Assembly: GCF_014647375.1 (NCBI RefSeq)
Contig: NZ_BMPB01000014.1
Location: 62,001-126,000 of the forward strand
DNA from: Parabacteroides faecis
Lineage (GTDB): Bacteria > Bacteroidota > Bacteroidia > Bacteroidales > Tannerellaceae
Length of the DNA: 64,000 nucleotides
Reading direction: 5' to 3'
Positions within the stretch are counted from its first letter, which is position 1. Each line of letters starts with the position of its first letter. A model generated the notes under the pieces. The model worked only from the letters and a program-made list of their open reading frames with translations. It searched no databases and was not told the DNA's origin. A program made the position numbers and the translations under genes. Of the stretch, positions 17,626 to 24,653 are shown piece by piece.

Positions 17626-18936
17626 ATGCACATGAGTTCAATAATAGGAAAATACGTAAAAGAAGCATTATTCACCAAGCAAGTTGAAGGAGCAAAAATT
17701 GTACTCATACTTGATCCTAGAAGTACGCTTGAACAAACTCATGTTACAGTAAGAGTGACTTATAACAGAAAAAGCTTTTATTACCGTACAGGCTTACAAT
17801 GCGACCTGGAAATGTGGGATAAACTCCATGTAGCTAAAGGCACTAGCAAAGCCAATATAATCAGAAAAAGCCAAGAAGACATTTTTGATAAAGTAGTGAG
17901 CAAGGTCACCGAACTGTTTTCACTTGAACAATTCTCATTTGATCGACTCAAACAAGTGCTGAAAGAGCGTAATCAAGGAACGTTTTCTTCTCTTTGGGAG
18001 TCAATTATCGACTCTCTACGCAAGGAGGGAAGAGCTGGAACAGCAGACAGCTATCAGAATGCTTACAATAGTTTTTCTAAAAACATAGGTACCAATATTC
18101 CTTATACAAAAATAGGAGTTGAGACGATAGAAAAATGGACTGAAAGAATGATAGACGCTGGACGATCACAAACAACAATCGGAATATACCATCGCGGCAT
18201 AAGAGTTGCGATCAACAAAGCCATCGCGGAAGGCCACATAAAACCAAGCCAATATCCATTTGGTAAAGCAACGAATAAAATTTCTATTAGAAAAGGCAGA
18301 AGTAAAACAGAGGCCTATCTTCCCGTTTCAGATATCCTCAAATAAAAGGGTTACGACACGCCTGAAAAACGAGAGAAATATCAAACAAAATGGATTTGTG
18401 AGGCCGTAAACATGTTCCTCTTCTCATATTTAGCCAATGGTATGAATCTAATGGATATTTGTTTGCTCACATATAACGACCACTATTTTAACAGTGAGGG
18501 CAAAGAGTTGATGTTTGTTCGTAAAAAGACAGAAGCTACATCTGAATCAGAAATTCAGATTATCATACCTATTATCCCCGAACTGGAAGAAATACTCAAT
18601 CACTACGCCTCAGCTCCATCAAAAGACAGCTATGTTTTTCCGGATTTACTAAAAGGAGAAACTAATCCGACCAACATAAAAGCAATTGTAAAGGACTTAA
18701 ATGCGGATTTTGGCTTCCGTCTCAAAAAAGCAGCAAAAGAAGTAGGAATATCAAAACCCATTTCAATGACCTACGCTAGGCATAGCTTTGCCACCAATTT
18801 GACACATGCAGGCGTTTCAGAACGGTATATCTCCCAAGCAATGGGGCATAGTAACAAAAATGTAACAGGTGGCTATATAGCTCCTTTTTCGCCTCAAAAA
18901 AGAGTTTTGTTTAATTCAATGTTATTAACCGTATAA
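17626..18936 (+). pseudogene. Tyrosine-family site-specific integrase interrupted by an in-frame TAA
   Basis: Two frames, 17626-18345 and 18412-18936, are in the same phase and join across a single TAA at 18343-18345; the 22 codons between (KGYDTPEKREKYQTKW...) continue the protein. The N-terminal half holds the arm-binding (VTVRVTYNRKSFYYRTGLQC) and SAM-like core-binding domains (WESIIDSLRKEGRAGTADSYQNAYNSF). The C-terminal half is the catalytic domain: YARHSFATNL with the HxxR-type box, AMGHSNKNV and the likely nucleophile Tyr in TGGYIAPF. The usual first catalytic Arg position reads FSYLANGMNLMDI and may lack Arg, as in some Bacteroides integrases. Full length would be about 436 residues, normal for the family. 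Either the element is locked in place, the stop is read through, or the base is a sequencing error. Gene order places it next to the left att site, as expected. Confidence 0.9.
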
Positions 18937-18949
18937 TAAAAGATTATTA

Positions 18950-19936
18950 ATGAAAAGACGATTAAAAAAAAGAACAATCAAAAGGATAATAGACAAGAGG
19001 TTCATTACCCGAAAAATAACTCGTTTACTTAGATACGAAAAAACCATTCTATTTAAATATATTGATATTAAAGACACAGCTCTATATAACTCTTTTTGGA
19101 TAAGTGGATTTATAAGCAGAGAGAAACAACTTCTTTCTAAATTTAATCCTTATGTGTGGGGAGACGCTTACGAAGAAATTAACCGGTTCTATGACTTTTT
19201 AGAAAATGTAGGAAGCAGAAGAATTGAGAAATCAGATGATAATAAAGAAATTATAAAAATTAGATTTTATCTATATCTGCTATACGATTTGTACAAAGAT
19301 GAAGTTTATCTTTATAGATTAATACTAAAAGGAGATGCTAATCCCGGAAAGCTTCAAACTGAGCGAAAAGCGTGCCTTTCAGCAACCCCAAAAGCAGAGA
19401 AAATAAAAGTTACAATCCAAAGAGGAGCGATCCAAAAAGTTGAATCATATAAGTCTACTAAATATTTCCCTATGCCTCTAATTATCATGAAAAGAGCTTT
19501 CATCCCTGCAATTAAGAAAAGCCTAATTGCAAAAAGATTTGATACGATAGACAACGAAATGTCTGAGCTCATATTCTATAATGGAATAGTCTTCGAGACA
19601 CTAAAAGAGATTATAATCGAATCTCTTGATAAGTATACGAGATTTGCTGATAAGAAGCAAGGGGGAAGCGATAGAAGTAGTTTCATCAACGACATAATGA
19701 AAAGATTTACAGCTCTCCACTATTTTATAAAGGATTGTGATCTATATATCCAAGGAGAGAAATGTCCAACAACAGAAAGAGACTTTATCTGTAAGTTTCT
19801 GAACATAGATATCCCTGAAAGCAAATTTCAGAATTTTCGAGGCTGGAATAAAAATCATAAAACGGAATTTCCTAATCCAAAACTACCAAAAGATACAAAA
19901 TTAGACCCCATTTTTATTTATTATCCAGGTATGTAA
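18950..19936 (+). CDS. Unknown protein of the integrative element, 328 residues
   Basis: Not recognised. It is strongly basic at the N-terminus (MKRRLKKRTIKRIIDKRF), otherwise rich in Lys, Ile, Phe and Tyr, with no signal peptide or clear membrane segment. It starts 13 bases after the integrase stop, so it is probably cotranscribed with it. The C-terminal part (ERDFICKFLNIDIPESKFQNFRGW) looks like a compact helical domain. Basic character and position suggest nucleic-acid binding or a role in integration, but nothing in the sequence proves this. Confidence 0.7.
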   Translation: MKRRLKKRTIKRIIDKRFITRKITRLLRYEKTILFKYIDIKDTALYNSFWISGFISREKQLLSKFNPYVWGDAYEEINRFYDFLENVGSRRIEKSDDNKEIIKIRFYLYLLYDLYKDEVYLYRLILKGDANPGKLQTERKACLSATPKAEKIKVTIQRGAIQKVESYKSTKYFPMPLIIMKRAFIPAIKKSLIAKRFDTIDNEMSELIFYNGIVFETLKEIIIESLDKYTRFADKKQGGSDRSSFINDIMKRFTALHYFIKDCDLYIQGEKCPTTERDFICKFLNIDIPESKFQNFRGWNKNHKTEFPNPKLPKDTKLDPIFIYYPGM

Positions 19937-20080
19937 TTATGCTTACGTAAATCCGCAAGCATAACTACGTATTTTTCAGAAAATCAACACATTACATATC
20001 ATAACCAATTTATACCTTTGTACCAATCAAACCGATAGCTGATCAGTATCGGGGCGAATCATTTTTTTTAATAATAAGGT
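19937..20080 (+). promoter_or_regulatory. Promoter and inverted repeat upstream of the HTH-ATPase operon
   Basis: TACCTTTG at 20013-20020 fits the TAnnTTTG -7 box. Just downstream, 20032-20052 is an inverted repeat with CCGATA/TATCGG outer arms and the palindrome CTGATCAG in the centre. It lies between the promoter and the ATG at 20081, where a repressor site for the HTH protein would be expected. Confidence 0.55.
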
Positions 20081-20359
20081 ATGGATATGAAATTATATCT
20101 AGAACAACAGATTGAAAGTGCAGTAAAAAAGGCACTAGAATCGTCCCTAATTTCTCAACCAATTGTTGAGGAGACAAAGGGCAAAATTAAATTGTTTGGA
20201 ATCCGGAATGGTGCCGCTTATGTTGGATGCGCACCTTCCACTTTCCAAAAGTTAAAAAACTCAGGGAAAGTCCCATTCTATGAAGTAGGTAAACGAGTAT
20301 TTTTCTTTTCAGATGAAATAGATGAGGCTTTAAAGTGCAAGAAAGGAGGTAAATTATGA
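20081..20359 (+). CDS. Excisionase-like HTH (MerR/HTH_17 type) DNA-binding protein
   Basis: A 92-residue protein with an HTH_17/excisionase-type winged helix at about 40-90: KLFGIRNGAAYVGCAPSTFQKLKNSGKVPFYEVGKRVFF followed by DEIDEALK. The N-terminal 30 residues (LYLEQQIESAVKKALESSL) form a likely coiled coil for dimerisation, a layout common in Bacteroidetes mobile elements. It overlaps the ATPase gene by four bases (ATGA), so the two are translationally coupled. It could act as recombination directionality factor, as replication regulator, or both. Confidence 0.85.
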   Translation: MDMKLYLEQQIESAVKKALESSLISQPIVEETKGKIKLFGIRNGAAYVGCAPSTFQKLKNSGKVPFYEVGKRVFFFSDEIDEALKCKKGGKL

Positions 20360-21348
20360 TTAAGCAGGAATTTGGCGAAGCGTTCAAACAGCCAGTTGAG
20401 GCATTAGGCGATAATCTATTGATCAATTATGCAGATAGAATAGAAAATTCTGTTGCCCTACTAGCAGTAAAGGATATTCTTATAGCCTCTGTCGGAAACA
20501 TCTCTGTTATTGGAGGTAAGCAAAAAAGCCGAAAATCCTTTTTCACAAATATGCTTCTGACAGCATACTTAGAAGGAGAATATGGAGTAATAACGGGGAA
20601 TAGCAATGAGAAAAGACCCGCTTTACTGTTCGACACCGAGATGGGGAAAAATCATGTTCAAAAATCACTTCGACGCATCTGCCGAATGTGCGGTCTAAAT
20701 GAACAACATGATCGACTAAAAGTGTTTTTTCTACGTGAATGCAGCATTCAGGAGAGGATTGAAATAGTCAAGACCCAAGTAGAGAAGTATAAACCTGGAT
20801 TTGTTGTTATAGATGGCGCTGTCGATTTATGTGCCAATTTCAACGACATAGACGCTTCTACTAATGTTGTACAGTGCTTGATGGAATTAAGTAGCAAATA
20901 CAATTGTCATATCACCACTATCCTACATGAGAACAAAGGATTAGCTGACAGCAATTTAAGAGGTCATTTAGGAACAATATTATCTCAGAAATGTGAATCA
21001 GTTATCCAGCTTCAGAAAGACGGAGAGAACACCCGTGCATCGGCTGTTGCCACTCGTAACATACCCTTTGACGATTTCCTATTTAAGATCAACGATGAAG
21101 GTCTACCTACCATATTAGAATTGGTTAGCGTACCTCCAAAGCCCACTGCAGAGGATAAGATGATAAAGGTAATGCGCTTAGTATTGGACGAAAAAGCTCT
21201 TAATTACGGGATATTACAGAAAGAATATGAAGAAGCGGCAGGGGTGAAAGAAAGAACTGCTCAGAGCCACATCGCAAAATGTCTTCAATTAAAAATTATC
21301 TATAAGTCAGATACTGATGATAAGTACCGATGCACAAAATACCGTTAG
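20356..21348 (+). CDS. RepA/AAA_25-like RecA-fold ATPase, probable replication helicase or initiator
   Basis: A 330-residue RecA-fold ATPase. Walker A is an atypical GGKQKSRKSFF at about residue 55-65; Walker B is FVVIDGAVDL at about 155-165; TTILHENKG with the conserved His/Glu and LRGHLGTILSQKCESVIQL match the sensor region of RepA-like AAA_25 proteins. The C-terminal 70 residues (EEAAGVKERTAQSHIAKCLQLKII) contain a winged-helix segment. Such proteins replicate or mobilise plasmids, satellites and integrative elements in Bacteroidetes. Coupled to the HTH gene upstream; its end overlaps the next frame. Confidence 0.85.
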   Translation: MIKQEFGEAFKQPVEALGDNLLINYADRIENSVALLAVKDILIASVGNISVIGGKQKSRKSFFTNMLLTAYLEGEYGVITGNSNEKRPALLFDTEMGKNHVQKSLRRICRMCGLNEQHDRLKVFFLRECSIQERIEIVKTQVEKYKPGFVVIDGAVDLCANFNDIDASTNVVQCLMELSSKYNCHITTILHENKGLADSNLRGHLGTILSQKCESVIQLQKDGENTRASAVATRNIPFDDFLFKINDEGLPTILELVSVPPKPTAEDKMIKVMRLVLDEKALNYGILQKEYEEAAGVKERTAQSHIAKCLQLKIIYKSDTDDKYRCTKYR

Positions 21349-22021
21349 AAAAAAACTTTTGGTTCCCGTTAACCGTACCCGCATATCTATATATGCGGAT
21401 GCGGTACGTACGGTACAGCAAAAATTGCGATTAGAATGGTTATACGATGACTACAGAAGAGAATGCCCTAGCAACAACAACAATATGATGTTTTGCAAAC
21501 TCTACCCCTTTCGCTTAGGAAAAAGCGTTTGTACTACTATGTTTATAAATTTAAAAGCCCGTGTGAAGGAGCACGATACAGAAAAAATGAAAAAGTTTTT
21601 GTACACAATTAAGCTTTATATCATTAGCTATAAAGATTATTTACAACGGATTTATCCTGACATCATTGACCGTATATATTTTAGGTTGAGGGATTATGAC
21701 AATTCAAATTATGATAAGAGAGCTTTATCGTTTCTCATCGACGAAGAAATCGACAGGTATTATCGGCAATACAAAAACCTAATTGGTTTTAATCTAGACT
21801 GCCTTTACCGCGATGTCCTAAACCACGTTTGTGGAAAATATGAATATGCAAACTCAGACGAAATTCTAGCAAGGCTTTGTTTCAAAATTTTGAAGAGCAA
21901 AAAGGATATCGATCAAAATGGCAAGGAACGCGTTTCCCTATTTTTAAAAGAACTGAATAAACGCCGAGCATTTCTGTTCTCCGACGAGTTTCCCAGTAGT
22001 GAGGGGAGAGTTCGACTATGA
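21317..22021 (+). CDS. Unknown protein of the integrative element, about 200-234 residues
   Basis: Not recognised. The frame begins inside the ATPase gene (31-bp overlap), but the true start may be further in, for example at an ATG near 21486 (MMFCKLYPF). Downstream sequence is helical and charged (DIIDRIYFRLRDYDNSNYDKRAL, ILARLCFKILKSKKDID), with no signal peptide. It overlaps the 64-residue gene by ATGA-type coupling at 22018, so it belongs to the replication operon. Confidence 0.6.
   Translation: MISTDAQNTVRKKLLVPVNRTRISIYADAVRTVQQKLRLEWLYDDYRRECPSNNNNMMFCKLYPFRLGKSVCTTMFINLKARVKEHDTEKMKKFLYTIKLYIISYKDYLQRIYPDIIDRIYFRLRDYDNSNYDKRALSFLIDEEIDRYYRQYKNLIGFNLDCLYRDVLNHVCGKYEYANSDEILARLCFKILKSKKDIDQNGKERVSLFLKELNKRRAFLFSDEFPSSEGRVRL
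21372..21414. repeat. Composite inverted repeat at the end of the ATPase gene
   Basis: CCGCATAT/ATATGCGG (21379-21386, 21391-21398) form a perfect 8-bp stem with a 4-base loop. It is flanked by a second pair of arms, ACCGTAC (21372-21378) and GTACGGT (21408-21414). It lies directly after the ATPase stop at 21348, within the start of the next frame. It may be a replication or nicking site, a protein target or a translational control hairpin. Confidence 0.55.
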
Positions 22022-22212
22022 TTAAACAGCGTCCTCAACCTGATCATAAATATAATAGTATCCGGCATTCATGCCGGAACTGTTATAAATGGAAGCATTG
22101 TAAATTTGGAGAAAATAGACCGACATCATTAACTGCTGACTATGGCCTTTATGGTTGTATTGAGCACCAATTAAACTCAAGTAAGAAACATGAGAAGAAA
22201 AAAATTAAATAA
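22018..22212 (+). CDS. Small cysteine-containing protein, 64 residues
   Basis: Not recognised. Four Cys are arranged as CRNCYKWKHC plus a later GLYGC, which could bind a zinc ion; the ends are basic (KKHEKKKIK). It starts at an ATGA overlap with the previous gene and overlaps the next by 23 bases, so it is very likely translated as part of the same operon. Confidence 0.6.
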   Translation: MIKQRPQPDHKYNSIRHSCRNCYKWKHCKFGENRPTSLTADYGLYGCIEHQLNSSKKHEKKKIK

Positions 22213-22447
22213 GTATAGCACATGGCGCCATACCCACAGTGGATGGACACTCCTTAAAAATGAACTTGATATCCAAACAAGAACAGCAATGGTTCTTCGG
22301 GTATTAGGCGGTTATCCCATGGCAGAAGCATATAGAATGGCGTTCAATTTTAAAGGAAAACCTTCTTCACTTGCACCAATAGCCTCCCGATGGTGGAATG
22401 ATCCTGAAATAAAAGATTATTTTTTCATCTTTTGTTTCAATTGTTAA
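22190..22447 (+). CDS. Terminase-small-subunit-like protein, 85 residues, possibly truncated
   Basis: The segment TRTAMVLRVLGGYPMAEAYRMAFNFKGKPSSLAPIASRWWNDPEIKDYF resembles the N-terminal DNA-binding region of phage terminase small subunits, which have an A.EAYR.A....K..ASR....PEV..Y pattern. The reading frame ends soon after (FIFCFNC), so the protein is shorter than typical TerS proteins (about 140-180). The resemblance comes from pattern recognition only. If real, it suggests packaging redirection as in phage satellites; it could equally be a general HTH protein of the element. Confidence 0.5.
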   Translation: MRRKKLNKYSTWRHTHSGWTLLKNELDIQTRTAMVLRVLGGYPMAEAYRMAFNFKGKPSSLAPIASRWWNDPEIKDYFFIFCFNC

Positions 22448-22570
22448 GTTTTAAGGTATAAAACAGTCAAAGTTATGAAGGATATAAGTTAAGTCTGTGT
22501 AACAGCTTTTACAAACAATTACTAGCTTATCTTTCCAGATGACTAAATAGTAAATATTTACCATTTATCC

Positions 22571-22601
22571 TTTGCCTTTGTTCATCCCTTTTGTATATTT
22601 G
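22571..22601 (+). promoter_or_regulatory. Canonical Bacteroidetes promoter for the structured RNA
   Basis: TTTG at 22571-22574 and TATATTTG at 22594-22601 are separated by exactly 19 bases, matching the -33/-7 consensus. The predicted start is about 22607-22609. Confidence 0.75.
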
Positions 22602-22607
22602 CACAAT

Positions 22608-22797
22608 ATTCTGATAGAAAACGGAATATTTTTACATAAGAGCCTAATCGTCATCGAACTCCTACATCGACCAACAACAGGCTTTCAGACTTACTCATTG
22701 GGTTAGTGTATCTATGCCACAGGCGTAGAGCTGCACCATTGAGTAAGTAGGCTGTAGGAGGCCTAGATGACGTATGGCGGTGGCTCTACGTTTTTTT
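22608..22797 (+). ncRNA. Highly structured RNA or leader with mutually exclusive folds
   Basis: Downstream of the promoter the RNA can form nested helices: P1 22649-22655/22766-22772 (7 bp), P2 22659-22666/22753-22760 (8 bp), P3 22689-22697/22740-22748 (9 bp), P4 22712-22718/22722-22728 (7 bp with one G-U). Segment 22724-22737 can instead pair with 22779-22790 (CGTAGAGC.CACC with GGTGGCTCTACG), followed by seven T at 22791-22797. The second pairing would break P4 and make a terminator or a pseudoknot with P1-P3. It is either a free RNA of about 190 nt or a regulated leader of the lipoprotein gene at 22870. The family is not recognised. Confidence 0.7.
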
Positions 22798-22869
22798 ATG
22801 CATGTAAGTAGAGTAGTAGCTAGCTTGGTAGAAACCACTTTTGATTTTATTAATAATAAATTACATGTC

Positions 22870-23583
22870 ATGAAAAAAAACTTATCACAATGTATGATGC
22901 TAATCACAGCATTTGTTTTCATGTTGCCATCTTGCTCAGAAGATGAAAAAGAGAGTATCGGACTAACTCCTAAAAATGTAGTTCTAAAAGCTGGAGACAC
23001 CATAAAATTAGAGTATGGTGCAACATGTACTTGGACATCTGATAATGATTTTATAGCCAGCGTATCCAACAACGGAATGGTTACCGCAAACCATGTAGGT
23101 AATACCTTTATTAAAGCGAATGATGATCTTTGCGAAGTAAAGGTTTCTCCGGTCTACGACTTATATAAGGAACCTTGTATTGATTGGAATAAGACAAAGA
23201 GTGAAATAATAAATATGTATGGCACTCCAGATCTTGAAGATTATAATTCTATAAGCTATAATACTACTAACACCAAAGCCCCAGCAGTAGTATATTTCTT
23301 CAATAATAATAAACTATCTTCTTCCACTGTAATGGTAGACAGTTCATATTTAAGTGATCTAACTGCTTTTTTAAGCGAAAGATACGAATATGCAGGATAT
23401 TCAGGAGGGACTTATACTTTTTATAGAAATAACAACAACGGCATTTTAGATATGGGGATTGGCTTTAAAAAGCTATCCGGATATAGACTGTATACTGTCA
23501 TGTATATACCTTCAACCGATGTTAAAAGCATTAGTACTACAGATTATACAGAAATCGTTAAAATGATAGTAACAGGTAGATAA
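22870..23583 (+). CDS. Cargo lipoprotein with Ig-like (BIG2-type) domain
   Basis: Surface or periplasmic lipoprotein of 237 residues. ATG 22870 is chosen over the upstream 22774 because it gives a clear signal (MKKNLSQCMMLITAFVFMLPSC) and because 22774 lies inside the structured RNA. Residues about 30-90 resemble a BIG2 Ig-like fold (VVLKAGDTIKLEY, CTWTSDNDFIASVSNNGMV, VGNTFIKA). The C-terminal 140 residues are not recognised. The next gene (23650) encodes an outer-membrane barrel and begins with the same ATCATGAAAAA start region, so the two probably form a cargo pair. A surface function, such as phage exclusion or adhesion, is speculation. Confidence 0.8.
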   Translation: MKKNLSQCMMLITAFVFMLPSCSEDEKESIGLTPKNVVLKAGDTIKLEYGATCTWTSDNDFIASVSNNGMVTANHVGNTFIKANDDLCEVKVSPVYDLYKEPCIDWNKTKSEIINMYGTPDLEDYNSISYNTTNTKAPAVVYFFNNNKLSSSTVMVDSSYLSDLTAFLSERYEYAGYSGGTYTFYRNNNNGILDMGIGFKKLSGYRLYTVMYIPSTDVKSISTTDYTEIVKMIVTGR

Positions 23584-23649
23584 GACAAGGACTACACTCT
23601 AATCTATAGATTGTTTTTGATTTAGTATTAACTAATTAATTTACACATC

Positions 23650-24183
23650 ATGAAAAAGAACTTTATTTTATTATTTATCTGCAGTTTCTTGTCCCTTGGA
23701 GCACAAGGGCAAAGCTACAAATATCAGGGAGAAGTCTTAGGCGGATACTCTGCCGGTATTGGGACATTTTCTTTGGACAGAGTCAATCTCCACACAGTTC
23801 ACGGCGTTAGATTTAACCAATATCTATTTGCCGGTGTAGGTTTGGGCGTCGACTATTTTTACAATTTCGATGCATACCTCAGCGACATAGACACTAAAGG
23901 TGAGCTAACAATGCCTATATTCTTTGATATAAAAGGATATCTACCAGTCTCTCCCAAAGTGAGTATTTTTGCATCATTTGATATAGGCGCGGGCATTGGA
24001 TTAACTGAGGGCGTATCAGGTTCAAAAGGCCTAATGTTCACACCTGCTATCGGAACAAGTCTGAAAGTATCTTCTAAAAACGCAGTGACGCTCAGTGCCG
24101 GATATAACTATCAGGCTTGGTCTGAGAGTGGACTCAAAGTTAATACAGACGCTATATCTCTAAAACTCGGATTTCAGTTTTAA
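23650..24183 (+). CDS. Cargo outer-membrane beta-barrel protein
   Basis: A 177-residue protein with a signal peptide (MKKNFILLFICSFLSLGAQGQS) and alternating amphipathic strands (YLFAGVGLGVDYFYNF, VSIFASFDIGAGIGLTEG, NAVTLSAGYNYQAW) ending in ISLKLGFQF, a terminal Phe as in OmpA-type eight-strand barrels (OMP_b-brl family). It follows the lipoprotein gene by 66 bases and precedes a strong terminator near the right end of the element. Likely accessory cargo that changes the host surface; specific role unknown. Confidence 0.82.
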   Translation: MKKNFILLFICSFLSLGAQGQSYKYQGEVLGGYSAGIGTFSLDRVNLHTVHGVRFNQYLFAGVGLGVDYFYNFDAYLSDIDTKGELTMPIFFDIKGYLPVSPKVSIFASFDIGAGIGLTEGVSGSKGLMFTPAIGTSLKVSSKNAVTLSAGYNYQAWSESGLKVNTDAISLKLGFQF

Positions 24184-24205
24184 ACAATAGCATAGTCTAA
24201 ATAGA

Positions 24206-24234
24206 AAGGAATGGTTTACAGCCATTCCTTTTTT
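24206..24234 (+). terminator. Intrinsic terminator after the cargo genes
   Basis: AAGGAATGG (24206-24214) and CCATTCCTT (24222-24230) form a 9-bp stem with a 7-base loop and a T run immediately after. Confidence 0.85.
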
Positions 24235-24429
24235 ATCTCATTCAATCTATTCTCCTCTTCGCATGAGCGAGCTTGTACGATGTAAAATAAAAAAATCTCA
24301 GGATCAGAAGCGCGTATATTATCAGCAGGCCAGGTACCCCTCCCACCCTTCACTGAAAAGTTCCTTAATCAAACAGCCATTGTAAAATCCCGACATATTC
24401 GCTCTTGGAAACGGAGCTAAAAACAATTT

Positions 24430-24449
24430 GTTTTCACAATGTTTACATA
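24430..24449. repeat. 20-bp end repeat, right copy
   Basis: Exact copy of 17571-17590 in the same orientation, 50 bp inside the right att repeat. Confidence 0.6.
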
Positions 24450-24454
24450 TAGAA

Positions 24455-24490
24455 ACAAAAAAAGCAGTCACTTATTTAGCAACTGCTTGA
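24455..24490 (-). terminator. Element-borne terminator for the tRNA gene
   Basis: An AGCAGT/ACTGCT-type hairpin next to a run of A (T on the minus strand) lies directly beyond the tRNA 3' end. The element thus supplies a replacement for the tRNA terminator displaced to 17361-17392. Confidence 0.55.
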
Positions 24491-24498
24491 TTTTCAAC

Positions 24499-24542
24499 GT
24501 GGTCCCACTTGGGCTTGAACCAAGGACTCCCTGATTATGAGT
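24499..24542. repeat. Right attachment-site repeat (within the tRNA gene)
   Basis: 44 bases identical to 17400-17443, covering the tRNA 3' half up to the anticodon. Integration here reconstitutes a complete tRNA. Confidence 0.92.
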
Positions 24543-24573
24543 CAGGTGCTCTAACCAACTGAGCTATAGGACC
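24500..24573 (-). tRNA. tRNA with CAT anticodon (Met, or Ile if the C is lysidine-modified)
   Basis: Reading the minus strand from 24573: GGTCCTA acceptor arm, D arm GCTC..GAGC, anticodon stem CCTGA/TCAGG around CTCATAA (anticodon CAT), T arm with GGTTCAAG and the closing TGGGACC, then A. The acceptor stem pairs over seven positions with one G-U. CCA is not encoded. It is elongator-like and not initiator-like; CAT can also be tRNA-Ile2, which sequence alone does not settle. It is the integration target of the island. Confidence 0.93.
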
Positions 24574-24653
24574 GGTATTTCAGAGGGTTGCTCTGAAATC
24601 GGGTGCAATATTACGACTTTTAATCGGATTTTGCAAGTATTCTATTAAAAACT

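Larger units (their letters stand above)
17400..24542. mobile_element. 7.1-kb integrative element in a tRNA gene, satellite-like gene content
   Basis: A 44-bp exact direct repeat bounds the element (17400-17443 and 24499-24542). The right copy is the 3' half of an intact CAT-anticodon tRNA on the minus strand; the left copy is only that half. The interior encodes, from the left, a tyrosine integrase (interrupted by a stop), an unknown protein, an excisionase-like HTH protein, a RepA-like ATPase, three small proteins, a structured RNA, a lipoprotein and an outer-membrane barrel. No relaxase, coupling protein, capsid or large terminase gene is visible, so it is not self-transmissible by known means. 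Integrase, HTH regulator, replication ATPase and a terminase-small-like protein recall phage-satellite islands, but this is inference. Gene bodies are richer in AT than the flanking genes. Confidence 0.88.

Noticed and set aside
18343-18411. Programmed frameshift in the integrase
   Set aside because: The two halves are in the same frame; the interruption is a TAA, not a slip site.
22774-22869. Upstream start for the island lipoprotein
   Set aside because: Those codons overlap the structured RNA and the T run, and the signal peptide begins at ATG 22870.
17626-24183. Search for a reverse transcriptase or retron near the structured RNA
   Set aside because: No RT motif (such as YxDD) is seen in any protein of the island, so a retron is not supported.
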